Origin: CAZRCZ01 sp964598765
Lineage (GTDB): Bacteria > Sumerlaeota > Sumerlaeia > MVZB01 > JAJFLK01
Direction: 5' to 3'
Assembly: GCA_964598765.1 (NCBI GenBank)
Contig: CAZRCZ010000007.1
Span: forward strand, 1-64,000
Length of the DNA: 64,000 nucleotides
A program made the translations under genes and the position numbers. A model generated the notes under the pieces. The model made no database searches, was not told the DNA's origin, and worked only from the letters and a program-made list of their open reading frames with translations. How positions within the stretch are numbered: the first letter of the stretch is position 1; each line of letters opens with the position of its first letter. This document shows positions 20,849 to 29,217 of this stretch, piece after piece.

Positions 20849-21921
20849 TTGCTGGATTCCTCGCTCGCCGACGCCTCGGCGTTGGCGAGTAGCACCCGCT
20901 CGCCCTCGCGCAGGCCATCCAAAATCTCCACGCTGTCCATGAATGTGATCAATCCGACCTTGACCTCGCGAACCTCGCGCCGGCCTTCGGCCACAACGGT
21001 CGCCTTCCATCCGGTGAGGGTTTCGGTGAGCGCGCCCCTTGGGACCGCGAGGACATTGGGCAATTGGCGTTTGACGACGCCCACTTGGGCGAGAAGACTG
21101 GGACGCAGGATTTGGCTCGGATTCTGAACAATGGCCCTGCATCGAAAGGCCCGGGTTGCTTCGTCGTTGGCGGGGAAGATCGTATCCAGCACGGCCATCC
21201 CTTGGCCTCCGGGCAATCCCTCCACGCGAAAGAGAACAGGCGTCCCTTTCTTGACTTTGGACAGCGACTCTTGCGGAAGGGAAAAGAGAAGTTCGAGAAC
21301 GGACATCTCCTGAATCTCCACAAGCGGAGTGATGAACATGGCCTGCACGGGTTCGCCCGGATGAACGAATCGTTGCGTGATCGCCCCATCATAGGGTGCG
21401 CGAATGACGGTTTCCTTCAAGCGCTCGGCCGTGAATCGAATCGCCTGTTCCGCCTGGTTCAATCTTACGAGCGCCAAAGCGTGCCCTGTCTTTGCGTCAT
21501 CGAGGAATTGTTGGGAGATCGGCGGATCGACGCCATCGCCCCAGAGTTCGCGCGCTCGTTCCAGCTTGAGCTTCGCGTCCTCAACAGCCAGTTTCGCGGC
21601 CTCTCGATCCGCATCGCGTTGGGCCATTTCGATGTCAAAAAAATTTCGCTCCAATCGGACGAGTTCCTGCCCCTTCTTGACGGTGTCGCCGACATCCACC
21701 AGAACGGCCTCCACACGGCCCGCAACCTGCGAGCCGAGCTTTGTGGTTTGGTGAGCCTTGAATGTTCCGAGGGTCGGCATGACGTCGAAGAGCGTTTCCC
21801 GGCGAACGAGGGCCGTTGCTTCCGCAGGGGGCTGGCTGCGAGTCGGCTCCGGTGTTGACTCGCTGGAAAAAGCCGTGGAGGAGATGATCGCGAATGATAA
21901 AAGGGCCAGGACTGATTTCAT
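20845..21921 (-). CDS. RND periplasmic adaptor subunit (membrane fusion protein)
   Basis: This 358-aa protein has an N-terminal Sec signal (MKSVLALLSFAIISSTAFS), a lipoyl half-motif (GRVEAVLVDVGDTVKKGQELVRLE), a coiled coil of about 75 residues, the second lipoyl half (VIRAPYDGAITQRFVHPGEPV), a beta-barrel and a membrane-proximal domain. It bridges the RND pump and the outer membrane duct. It overlaps the tetR stop and the RND start by 4 bases each. No lipobox Cys is seen, so it would be held by protein contacts. Confidence 0.9.
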   Translation of the reverse strand: MKSVLALLSFAIISSTAFSSESTPEPTRSQPPAEATALVRRETLFDVMPTLGTFKAHQTTKLGSQVAGRVEAVLVDVGDTVKKGQELVRLERNFFDIEMAQRDADREAAKLAVEDAKLKLERARELWGDGVDPPISQQFLDDAKTGHALALVRLNQAEQAIRFTAERLKETVIRAPYDGAITQRFVHPGEPVQAMFITPLVEIQEMSVLELLFSLPQESLSKVKKGTPVLFRVEGLPGGQGMAVLDTIFPANDEATRAFRCRAIVQNPSQILRPSLLAQVGVVKRQLPNVLAVPRGALTETLTGWKATVVAEGRREVREVKVGLITFMDSVEILDGLREGERVLLANAEASASEESSK

Positions 21922-22556
21922 TGGGATTTGCCGCCTTTGGGAGTCAGGGTTCCATTGAAGAAGAGATCGAGAACGTCTCTGGACTGGCGGTCCAGCGATT
22001 TGTTGCGCCCGGCGAAATGGTTGGTAAAGATGGTTCCGTAGAGCAAATCGCTGAGAACGTCGGTGATCCGTTCAACGGGAATGTCACGCATACGTCCGGA
22101 CGCGATCAATGACCGGATCAAGTCCTGCCACGAATCGAGATTCATTTCCCGGTGGGCGAAATAGGTCGGCTGTGGCCGATCCTTGAACTCCGCCCGCTCC
22201 TGAATCACCAATTCGATGTATTGCGGGTGAGCGTCAAAGAACTCCAGGTAAGCCTTGACCGCCTCGGCAATCTGTTCCAACGGATCGGTCGCCTTGGCGG
22301 CCGCGTCATTGACGTGCGCGCTCAGCAGCCGCATTCCTCGGTCCACGGCGGCAAGAAAGAGATCTCGTTTCGTTGGAAACGTCCGATAGATTGTTCCCTT
22401 ACCCACTCCTATGCTGTCGGCGAGCGCCTGAACATCCGTCTGTGGAAAGCCATGTCGGGCGAAATGGGCCGCGGCGGCGTCCAGAATCTTGTTCCCTTTG
22501 TCGTCCGCGGCTCCGACAGGGGAGTGTGGTTTGCGGCTTCTTGCAGGCATGTCCAT
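21918..22556 (-). CDS. TetR-type repressor of the efflux operon
   Basis: This 212-aa regulator has an N-terminal HTH: ILDAAAAHFARHGFPQTDVQALADSIGVGKGTIYRTFPTKRDLFLAAV. The C-terminal helical ligand domain contains ELVIQERAEFKDRPQP. It is the first gene of the pump operon and overlaps the adaptor gene by 4 bases, so it should repress its own transcription. A 14-bp perfect palindrome lies 31 bases upstream between putative -35 and -10 hexamers. The start may be 22556 or two codons later (22550); no strong Shine-Dalgarno is seen. Confidence 0.88.
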   Translation of the reverse strand: MDMPARSRKPHSPVGAADDKGNKILDAAAAHFARHGFPQTDVQALADSIGVGKGTIYRTFPTKRDLFLAAVDRGMRLLSAHVNDAAAKATDPLEQIAEAVKAYLEFFDAHPQYIELVIQERAEFKDRPQPTYFAHREMNLDSWQDLIRSLIASGRMRDIPVERITDVLSDLLYGTIFTNHFAGRNKSLDRQSRDVLDLFFNGTLTPKGGKSQ

Positions 22557-22580
22557 GGACCTTGGTTTTTGATCCTGACG

Positions 22581-22609
22581 AATAGAACGGACGCGTCCGT
22601 CCGCTCGAA
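22581..22609 (-). promoter_or_regulatory. Promoter and operator of the tetR-pump operon
   Basis: ACGGACGCGTCCGT at 22587-22600 is a perfect 14-bp palindrome. It fills a 17-base spacer between a weak -35 TTCGAG (22604-22609) and a -10 TCTATT (22581-22586) on the minus strand, the classical place for TetR-type repression. Confidence 0.55.
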
Positions 22610-22616
22610 GGCTTAG

Positions 22617-22654
22617 AAGAAGCGGAAGCCGCTCTTTGGCGGCTTCCGCTTCTT
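22617..22654 (-). terminator. Strong 16-bp hairpin after the copper-monooxygenase-like gene
   Basis: AAGAAGCGGAAGCCGC (22617-22632) pairs perfectly with GCGGCTTCCGCTTCTT (22639-22654), with a 6-base loop. It lies 58 bases behind the minus-strand gene ending at 22712 and before the tetR promoter, so it insulates the two operons. Confidence 0.7.
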
Positions 22655-22711
22655 GATGCAACCTCAACGGGAAGAGGGTTTTCATCTCCCCAGGGAGAGG
22701 GGATCGCGTAT

Positions 22712-24337
22712 TCAGCCGCCGATGCGCTGGCCCTCGAAGCCCGCCAGACGGAACATGCTCGTCGCCTGGCTCTGGTCGCCGCCGACGAGGGGCAGGTCGT
22801 CCATCCGCATGCTCTTCAGGTCGAATTGCCCTTTGAGCGCACCGGAAGCGTCCACGGTTCCGTTGATCTTTCCGCCCTTCTGCCCAAGGAAATTGACCTC
22901 GGCCGCGAAGGTTTCGCCTTTCCATGCGATATTCTTGATCGGAATCTCCATGAGTTGCCGACCAAGGGGGAAGTGCCACACTCCTTCGCCCTCCTTCGGA
23001 AGCACAAAGGCCGTAGGCACGGTCAGGAATCCGAGAGAAAGCGTGACCTTAAAAGCCTGTTCCGGCGGCACGGTGGCGAGAATGTCTGCCACCTTCTTGT
23101 TCAGGTCCAAAGGCCTGGGCTCGCGCCCGTTGACGGCGATAAATTCGTAAGCTCCGAACATCATCTCGTCGTTCGATCCCTCTCCGAAGGTCAGCTCGGC
23201 GTCGGGATCGGGATTATTCGGGTTGCTTGCGGAATTGTCATAGTGGGCCTCCAGGTCGATTCGCGTCCCGACCGGCAGGCGAACCGGCTTATCCGGATAG
23301 TAGAACCACTGCCAATTGAAGTCATACTTCGGAACATTCAGCAGGACCTCGCTCTTCCCATCGGGATAGGTCGCCGTGTATTTCATGGACTTTCCGCGCT
23401 GGTGCATGTGAGGGAAGAAGGAAATCACGTCGATGTCCTCGTCGATCGTGTAGGAGGACGTGATCACATGGTTGGAGTCGCGGGGGGGAATGGCGAAATT
23501 GACATTACCGGCGAACTGGCCTGTAAGGACCTTGTTCATCTCGCCGGTGCCGAAGTAGAGCCCGATCTTGGTCTTGTCCTTCTGAACCGTGCCGTTGGGG
23601 TGGTAATGCATGTTCACGATGACTTGGCTTCCTTTGGACAGCTCCCGTCCGATCCCCTCGGGATAGGCTGCCGGCGGAGTCCCCACGGCCCAGACGACAA
23701 GGAAGTCGGGGACGAATCCTCCACCCTTCATGATGTTGGTCATGAAAACGACGACATGATGCAGGACGTTCTTGTTGCCGGGACGCACTTCGACGGCGCG
23801 AACCCATCGGTCTTTTGGGATGTCAATCTTCGCGCTCAAGTTCGGAAAAATATCCGGACCTGCGGCAGGCACGGCGACCTCGTCAAGGTCGATGATGTAG
23901 TCCGGTTCGCCGAGTTGCCAGCCCTCGGTGAAGTTGGGAAGGACTGGAAGCTTCGCCGGGTCGCCTTCGGGTGCGCCGCCATCCACCCATTTTGAGATCG
24001 TCGCAATTTGTTTCTCGGTCAGGCTGATGTCGTTAATCCATTTCCCGTGCACGGGGTCGGCGTCCCAAGGAGGCATAACGCGCTCCTGAACCGCCTTCCT
24101 GATGGACTTCGCCCATGGCCGCGCCTCCGCATAGCTCGTCAGCATCATTGGGGAGCCCTCGCCAGGGCGATGGCAAGAGACGCAGTTCTTGTTGAAGATC
24201 GGAGCGATGTCCTCGGTAAACGTCGGCGTCCCGGCGCTTTGATCGAAGTCGTCGTCCGCGCGCACGGAGCCCGCAGTGAAAGACGCCGCCGCAAGAAGGG
24301 CGGCCAGCAGTGTCCGACAGGTGGTCATCATCTTCAT
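22712..24337 (-). CDS. Cytochrome c / type II copper monooxygenase-like protein (copy 1)
   Basis: This 541-aa secreted protein has a Sec signal (to about residue 27), a c-type heme domain with CVSCH at 52-56 and a VMPPW Met near 88 as likely second ligand, then a PHM/DBM-like copper oxygenase fold. All six expected copper ligands can be placed: HH at 193-194 and H244 (NMHYHPNG) for CuH; H310 and H312 (FPHMHQRG) plus M392 (NDEMMFG) for CuM. In animal PHM these centres hydroxylate C-H bonds using ascorbate; here the fused heme could deliver electrons. A C-terminal domain of about 130 residues is unassigned. The start at 24337 has AAAAGGAG upstream. It lies behind a TetR-type gene and inside the mobile element. 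Substrate unknown. Confidence 0.8.
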   Translation of the reverse strand: MKMMTTCRTLLAALLAAASFTAGSVRADDDFDQSAGTPTFTEDIAPIFNKNCVSCHRPGEGSPMMLTSYAEARPWAKSIRKAVQERVMPPWDADPVHGKWINDISLTEKQIATISKWVDGGAPEGDPAKLPVLPNFTEGWQLGEPDYIIDLDEVAVPAAGPDIFPNLSAKIDIPKDRWVRAVEVRPGNKNVLHHVVVFMTNIMKGGGFVPDFLVVWAVGTPPAAYPEGIGRELSKGSQVIVNMHYHPNGTVQKDKTKIGLYFGTGEMNKVLTGQFAGNVNFAIPPRDSNHVITSSYTIDEDIDVISFFPHMHQRGKSMKYTATYPDGKSEVLLNVPKYDFNWQWFYYPDKPVRLPVGTRIDLEAHYDNSASNPNNPDPDAELTFGEGSNDEMMFGAYEFIAVNGREPRPLDLNKKVADILATVPPEQAFKVTLSLGFLTVPTAFVLPKEGEGVWHFPLGRQLMEIPIKNIAWKGETFAAEVNFLGQKGGKINGTVDASGALKGQFDLKSMRMDDLPLVGGDQSQATSMFRLAGFEGQRIGG

Positions 24338-24447
24338 GGGATTGAACTCCTTTTCCCGTTCTGTGATTTGTGGGGCGATAATGGCTCGCCTCATTGACTT
24401 GCTCCGATTCGTTCTTTTGCTCTGTCAACCTGAAGGCGTCGAGTTAA

Positions 24448-25140
24448 TCACTTGTCGCCTCCGGATGCATGACTTTCCATTTCGTTTATTGCGGCCGACG
24501 CGGCACGCGGCTTGGTGGACTTGGTGAGAATGGAATCGAAGAAAATGGCGGCGATCTCGTCAACGCGCTCGGGATACGGGTGCTTGTCCGGGTGGTCCAT
24601 CCAAAGAAGGATGAAAGCGTTGGTCGTGCTGTCGAGCGCGACGGCCATCGCGAAGGGGTCTCGCTTCTTGAACTGCCCCTGCTTGATTCCCGCCTGAAAG
24701 ATCTCGGCCAGCTTCGCTAGAAGGAGGTCATACATCGGCTTGAACTGAACCGAGAGCGTCGCGCGGACATTCAGTCGCGCTCCGCTCATGCGGGAGAAGT
24801 AGAGGCGGACCGCCTTCGAGTTGGTTTGAAATATGTCCCCCTTGGCGCGGATGTATTGCAGGAGCTTGGAATATGGATCGGCACCGGACTCGAAAATCTC
24901 GTTAAAGGCCACCGCGATCTCGACGGCGTGCTCTTGGAGAACCTCTTTGTAGAGGTTCTCCTTGTTCTCGAAAAAACTATAGAGGGTTCCGACGGCAACC
25001 TGCGCCCGAAGGGCGATCTCGCTAATCTGAGCGTCCTGAAAGCCCTTTTCCGAAAACACATCCAGGGCCGCCCCGAGAATAGCCTCGCGATATCGTTGCC
25101 TGGAGGCCGCCCGCTCGCCTGAAGGAGGTGGCTGAGTCAT
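24448..25140 (-). CDS. TetR-type regulator
   Basis: This 230-aa regulator has an N-terminal HTH: AILGAALDVFSEKGFQDAQISEIALRAQVAVGTLYSFFENKENLYKEVL. The helical C-terminal domain resembles regulators of lipid or solvent response (VRLYFSRMSGARLN, TTNAFILLWMDHP). It precedes the copper-monooxygenase-like gene by 110 bases on the same strand, and probably controls it and itself through the tandem operator at 25169-25214. The start at 25140 is preceded by GAAGGAGG. An N-terminal extension upstream would read through the operator and is rejected. Confidence 0.87.
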   Translation of the reverse strand: MTQPPPSGERAASRQRYREAILGAALDVFSEKGFQDAQISEIALRAQVAVGTLYSFFENKENLYKEVLQEHAVEIAVAFNEIFESGADPYSKLLQYIRAKGDIFQTNSKAVRLYFSRMSGARLNVRATLSVQFKPMYDLLLAKLAEIFQAGIKQGQFKKRDPFAMAVALDSTTNAFILLWMDHPDKHPYPERVDEIAAIFFDSILTKSTKPRAASAAINEMESHASGGDK

Positions 25141-25168
25141 CCTGTGAGTCCTCTCGACCGCTAGAACG

Positions 25169-25214
25169 GAATCGCGATTCGTGAAATCACGATTCGTGAA
25201 ATCACGATTCACGG
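25169..25214. promoter_or_regulatory. Tandem operator array upstream of tetR
   Basis: The array contains GAATCGCGATTC (25169-25180, perfect palindrome) and two head-to-tail copies of ATTCGTGAAATCACG (25177-25191 and 25192-25206), with a third partial copy ATTCACGG. Each holds the dyad CGTGA-aa-TCACG. The array lies just downstream of the -10, so a bound TetR dimer would block initiation or early elongation. Confidence 0.65.
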
Positions 25215-25215
25215 T

Positions 25216-25244
25216 TCTATAGCAGGTGACTCCGCCTCCGTCAA
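25216..25244 (-). promoter_or_regulatory. Sigma-70-type promoter of the second tetR gene
   Basis: On the minus strand TTGACG (25239-25244) is followed at exactly 17 bases by TATAGA (25216-25221). The start point would fall near 25209 inside the operator array. Confidence 0.65.
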
Positions 25245-25275
25245 GTCGGTTTGGCCGATCGAGAATTTTATTCAC

Positions 25276-25720
25276 TCTTCTTTTTCGGCCGCTGGTTCTA
25301 TTTGACTTCGACTTTACGCCTGAGGGAATCCTACTTCATTCTGTTGAAAAAGTTCGGGTTGCGGCGCATCGCCAAACCCGTTTCGCGCGCGTTGTCGGCG
25401 GCCTGCGGCCCCGACTCCGGGGAATTTGTCGAGCACGGCGGCTTTGCCCCGCGCGCAGACCGAGCGACGGCTCCTTTGGAGCCGGTGAAGCGAAGCCCGC
25501 TGGTGATCGCGCCGTCCGATAGGACGCATCGCGCAATCACCACGGGAAAATCCCCGGAGTCGGGGCCGCAAGAGCCATGCGACGGCCCCCGACAACGCGC
25601 GCAACCCGTTGTTCTTCCGCGCATTTCGCGCAACCCGCCCCATCGCTCCCCTTCCCGATGGCGGGGAAGGGGCCGGGGAACCCCGTTGAATGCGAAGTGC
25701 GAAGTGCGAATTGAGAAGGA
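25276..25720. repeat. Gene-free region with a multi-branched palindrome and hairpins
   Basis: No plausible gene is seen. The core is a long inverted repeat: GCGGCCCCGACTCCGGGGA (25405-25423) pairs perfectly with 25551-25569. Outside it GCGCGCGTTGTCGG (25385-25398) pairs with the complement at 25589-25602. Inside are two further arms, one capped by CGGCTCCtttGGAGCCG and one with TGGTGATcGCG opposite CGCgcAATCACCA, capped by CGTCCgataGGACG. Beyond it, CCCCTTCCC (25648-25656) pairs with GGGAAGGGG (25664-25672), and GCGAAGT is repeated near 25692-25706. It separates the tetR promoter from the parB terminator. Confidence 0.7.
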
Positions 25721-25726
25721 CGAAAA

Positions 25727-25747
25727 AGCGGCCCGATGGTGGCCGCT
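25727..25747 (-). terminator. Intrinsic terminator of the rep-parA-parB operon
   Basis: AGCGGCC (25727-25733) pairs with GGCCGCT (25741-25747). On the minus strand the stem is followed by TTTTTCG, a textbook U-tract, 37 bases behind the parB stop. Confidence 0.75.
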
Positions 25748-25783
25748 GTCCTTTATCAACGCCCGTGAGGGACGCTCGTCCCA

Positions 25784-26614
25784 CTACTCCCCGCGCATTT
25801 GTGCGCGGGACTTGTCCGCCGCCTCGTTCAACGCCGCAATGATACGTTCCGGCTCCAGCGTCGAGTTCATGCTCTGCACAATAACCATCGCCTTGTGGCT
25901 GGTCTGGAATACCCGCTTCGGCTTGGCCTTGCCGGGGGAGTCCCCTCTCCCCTTCAGGTGATTGATCCGCTCGCGGATTTCGAGCTGCGTTCCTCCTTCG
26001 AGGAGCGCGTCAATTAGAGTCCCCTGCTCCGGGTGATTCTGAAGCCGCGCGATGGCGGCGACCGCGTCATACGGGATCGAAAGTTGCGCTGACGCAACTT
26101 TTCCCTGAAGTTCCGCCGGCAAGTCGAGGATACGGAGAATGCGACTCACCCAGGTCTTGGTCTTGCCGATGGTGCGGGCGAGGTCTTCCTGCGTTTCGAT
26201 CTCCGGGTCTTCCACCATAAGCGACTGCAAAGCCTCGGCCAGTTCAACCGGCCCAAGGTCTTCGCGCTGGACGTTGGAAACGACGCTTTTGCGGCGGCGC
26301 AAGTTTTCCTCCTCGGGTTCGCGGATCAAGACTTCGACGCGATCCAGTCCGGCGGCGACAGCGGCGCGGTGGCGGCGATGGCCGGTGAGGATGCGATAGC
26401 AGTCCCCTTCCGGGGTAACGGTGATCGGCTCGATGATTCCATTCAACCTGACCGAAGCGATGAGGCCCTCCATGTTGCGGAAAGTCTTCCGCTCGTTGCG
26501 CGGGTCTTCGATGATCTTTGCGACGCTCACAACAAGACGGCCCCGCTTCTCCACTTCGGGAGCGACGCCCGCCTTGACCAAATCCAAACGCGATTTGCCG
26601 AAAGGGAGCTTCAT
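25784..26614 (-). CDS. parB: ParB family partition protein
   Basis: This 276-aa ParB has the N-terminal nuclease-like domain (SVAKIIEDPRNERKTFRNMEGLIASVRLNGIIEPITV and ILTGHRRHRAAVAAGL with GHRRHRA), a central HTH (TQEDLARTIGKTKTWVSRILRILDLP) and a C-terminal dimerisation part. It would bind a centromere-like site and, with the ParA encoded directly upstream, keep the excised or replicating element. Its start overlaps the parA stop (ATGA). The length is normal for the family. An intrinsic terminator follows. Confidence 0.88.
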   Translation of the reverse strand: MKLPFGKSRLDLVKAGVAPEVEKRGRLVVSVAKIIEDPRNERKTFRNMEGLIASVRLNGIIEPITVTPEGDCYRILTGHRRHRAAVAAGLDRVEVLIREPEEENLRRRKSVVSNVQREDLGPVELAEALQSLMVEDPEIETQEDLARTIGKTKTWVSRILRILDLPAELQGKVASAQLSIPYDAVAAIARLQNHPEQGTLIDALLEGGTQLEIRERINHLKGRGDSPGKAKPKRVFQTSHKAMVIVQSMNSTLEPERIIAALNEAADKSRAQMRGE

Positions 26615-27387
26615 TGTGGCGGCAAAGGGTAATCCTCTTGTAATGCGACCCGCACGGCTTGGATGAGCGCGCTCATGTCCTTCGCCCCCTTCGATTTCGG
26701 CCGGTAGTTGAAAATCGAACCGCCGTGCTCGTCCACCTGCGCCAGCCAGCCGCAAGAGCGAACCTCGGCGGGCGCGATAGGGATGCCCTCTTCTTGCATC
26801 GCGCGAATGACGCGGCGACGAAGGCCGGTCTGGCGCGTAAGGTTGCTGAGAACGTGAAGAATCTCGTGCGGCCCGTCGCCGCGAAGCCGAAGCAGGAGCT
26901 TGTAAAAGTTGGCGTAGCTCCGAACGGCCTTTGTGCTCTCGAATGGGACGATGAAAAGGTCGGCGGGAAGGATGGCGTTCTCCATGATCGGGCTGATCTG
27001 GTTCGGGCTGTCGATCACGATATAGTCGAGGAGATGCACGTCGTTGTCGTCGAAAAGCCGCGCAAGGAACGACGCATAGTTCTCGTGATCGGTGATCTGC
27101 CTCCCAATGTCTTCGAGCGTCTCCGCGCTGGGGATGAACTTCAGGCACGGGGCGTCAATCAACTGCATGGAGTCGATGATGTCGCTCTTCCCAGTGAGCA
27201 CATCGGCGATTGTTCCCTCGCTCGAAAGACCATCTCCCGCGCCAAGCCATTGGGTGATCTGCGCCTGCGGGTCCATGTCGATGAGCAGCGTGTTGAAACC
27301 CCGCTGGGCAAGCCCGGCGGCAAGGTTCATGGCGATGGTGCTCTTGCCGCACCCGCCTTTGGCATTGATGACGGTGATGACTTTCAT
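26611..27387 (-). CDS. parA: ParA family partition ATPase
   Basis: This 258-aa deviant-Walker ATPase shows KGGCGKST at 10-17 (signature Lys at 10), Walker A' LLIDMDPQAQITQWLG and YIVIDSPNQISPIMENAIL. It forms dynamic filaments or gradients on the nucleoid to separate copies of the element. It overlaps the replication-initiator-like gene upstream and parB downstream by 4 bases each, so rep, parA and parB form a tightly coupled operon starting at the RHH gene. Confidence 0.9.
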   Translation of the reverse strand: MKVITVINAKGGCGKSTIAMNLAAGLAQRGFNTLLIDMDPQAQITQWLGAGDGLSSEGTIADVLTGKSDIIDSMQLIDAPCLKFIPSAETLEDIGRQITDHENYASFLARLFDDNDVHLLDYIVIDSPNQISPIMENAILPADLFIVPFESTKAVRSYANFYKLLLRLRGDGPHEILHVLSNLTRQTGLRRRVIRAMQEEGIPIAPAEVRSCGWLAQVDEHGGSIFNYRPKSKGAKDMSALIQAVRVALQEDYPLPPQ

Positions 27388-29204
27388 GGTGTGATTGGTG
27401 TTGGGGCTGGTAATGACTCGGAACCAAATGCGGTGGGATTCAAGCGGGCGTCCCACGTCCAGAAATCGAAGACCTCGCCTGCGAAGAACTTTTGGAAATC
27501 GAGGACGCGCCGCTCTTCCCTGTCATACCGGGCAAGCCGCTCGTCGGTGAAGACGGCGAAGGGCGATTCGATTATCCGGCGTCGTTCGTCGGCGCGGTGC
27601 GCCTCGAATTGGTCGTGGTCATCGGGTCGTTCCTTCTTCACCCGTTCCGCCTCGGCTTTTAGGTAGGCGATCCACTCCGCGCGATGGGCGGTTTCGTGCG
27701 CTTCGCGAGCGGCCCGCTCGGCCTTCACGCGCTTGGCTTTCATCGCGGCGGTGTGGCGGAGATAGAAGCCGTCGCCGCGAAGCCTCAAGGCGAGCGCAAG
27801 CGAGAATCCATCGCGCACGGCGGCGGGAAAATCGTCCCGGACAAGACGGCCGAAAGCGCGGCCCCAATCAGCCGGATCAATCTCGACCTTCTCCGCCGAC
27901 TTGAGCTTTTGCAGGAATCGCTCGGCGACGGCGGCTTCATTTGCGGATGGCTCGGCGGCGGGTTGCGAGTCGTTCCCAGCGATGGCCGCGTAGTAATGCG
28001 AAGCGAACATGGCCCCCGGCGTTTCAAGCTGCAATGCGCTCCCCGCCGGATCGGGCCAATTCTCTTCGATGGCCTTGCGGAGCATCCCCATCGCGTTCCG
28101 CGCGGGTTTGCGTAATGCAAGCCAGCGAATTTGATCTTCGATTCCCTTCCGGGTGGATTTGCCAGCAAGCGCCTGGGCCGTCTTCGGATCGAATCCCTGC
28201 TTCCTCAAGAGTTCAAAGGACTCCTCCGATTCAGCATCGACGGGCATCTGCTGTTTGATAGTGTCGTTTCCTTGTTTCGTTTCTATGCCGCTTCGATTTT
28301 CTGACCGTTCTTCCGGTTCGTTTTTCTGACCGATGCCGCTTCGATTTTCTGACCGATGATCCGATGGCACCCCATTTTGAGCCGCTTCGGATTTCTGACC
28401 GATGATCCTTGCCCCGAATGAATCGGCCCACTTCACGGCATAGACGGCGGCGCGGCTCGCGCGGCCCGCGTTCACGTCAAAGACGCCTTCCTCAAGGCGC
28501 GCGATATAGTTCCGAGTGATGGCCGTTCGCAAGGCCGCGCTGAGCGTGGCCGCGCTGCGGATGCGGGCGTAGCGTTGGATGTGGCCGTAGGAGAGCTGGA
28601 CCTGCTGACGGCGAACGCCTCGGCGGGCTTGGAAGCCGATGGAGTTTCGGATGACCGCGCCCACTACCTTGATGACGGCGAGCGACTCGCAGGGGATGAG
28701 ACGATCAAAGTATTCGTTCGGGATGTCGGTGCGGTTCCCCTCGGCCTCGAAGAAGCCCCGAAACCTCTTGGGGTCCTTTACATATTCCGGCGAGTCGTCC
28801 CAGCAAAGCTCATAGAGGGCGGTCTCGCCGGAGTCGCCGGAAGAGCGTGAGCGTCCGGCCCGCACGCACTGGATGAAATGGTGGGCAATGGCTTCGTCAA
28901 GGGCTTCTCGGATCATCTCGCGGCTGATCCCGGCGTGGGTCACAAGGTCTTGGTAGGAAACGAGGATGCGCTCCTCCTGCGGATTGCCCTCGGCGTCGCA
29001 CCATCCGAGAGTCTTGCGGATCATATAGGCGACTAGGCGGACGGTTCCGCGCGAAGAATGCGGAAGGCACACGTCGAAAAACTGGTTCGGCGTGAAGGTC
29101 GTGTTGCTGGTCGGCGCGGCGAAGCCTTGGAACGGCTTCAATCCGGCCTTGCCGGAGCGGGAGTTTGTGGAGCCTATTCGTTTTTCATGGGCAAGATGGG
29201 GCAT
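27384..29204 (-). CDS. Replication initiator-like winged-helix protein
   Basis: This 606-aa protein contains two winged-helix-like segments: FTPNQFFDVCLPHSSRGTVRLVAYMIRKTLGW with ISREMIREALDEAIAHHFIQ at about 50-150, and IPNEYFDRLIPCESLAVIKVVGAVIRNSIGF with AALRTAITRNYIARLEEG at about 180-280. The duplicated pattern resembles plasmid replication initiators and replisome-organiser proteins. A middle part has short repeats (RSENRSGI appears twice, EN-RSGI spacing), then a long charged helical region. It is coupled to parA by a 4-base overlap, which supports a replication role. The start at 29204 is 13 bases after the RHH stop and lacks a good Shine-Dalgarno; earlier starts lie inside the RHH gene. 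No named family could be fixed. Confidence 0.65.
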   Translation of the reverse strand: MPHLAHEKRIGSTNSRSGKAGLKPFQGFAAPTSNTTFTPNQFFDVCLPHSSRGTVRLVAYMIRKTLGWCDAEGNPQEERILVSYQDLVTHAGISREMIREALDEAIAHHFIQCVRAGRSRSSGDSGETALYELCWDDSPEYVKDPKRFRGFFEAEGNRTDIPNEYFDRLIPCESLAVIKVVGAVIRNSIGFQARRGVRRQQVQLSYGHIQRYARIRSAATLSAALRTAITRNYIARLEEGVFDVNAGRASRAAVYAVKWADSFGARIIGQKSEAAQNGVPSDHRSENRSGIGQKNEPEERSENRSGIETKQGNDTIKQQMPVDAESEESFELLRKQGFDPKTAQALAGKSTRKGIEDQIRWLALRKPARNAMGMLRKAIEENWPDPAGSALQLETPGAMFASHYYAAIAGNDSQPAAEPSANEAAVAERFLQKLKSAEKVEIDPADWGRAFGRLVRDDFPAAVRDGFSLALALRLRGDGFYLRHTAAMKAKRVKAERAAREAHETAHRAEWIAYLKAEAERVKKERPDDHDQFEAHRADERRRIIESPFAVFTDERLARYDREERRVLDFQKFFAGEVFDFWTWDARLNPTAFGSESLPAPTPITP

Positions 29205-29217
29205 GGACGATGGGGGA

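Noticed and set aside
19466..21127. Plus-strand frame of 553 codons opposite the RND pump
   Set aside because: It is antisense to conserved RND sequence; its Asp/Arg-rich composition is typical of reverse-frame reading of GC-rich genes.
25169..25214. Short direct repeats as a CRISPR remnant
   Set aside because: Repeat units are 15 bp and adjacent without spacers, next to a promoter and tetR; they fit an operator.
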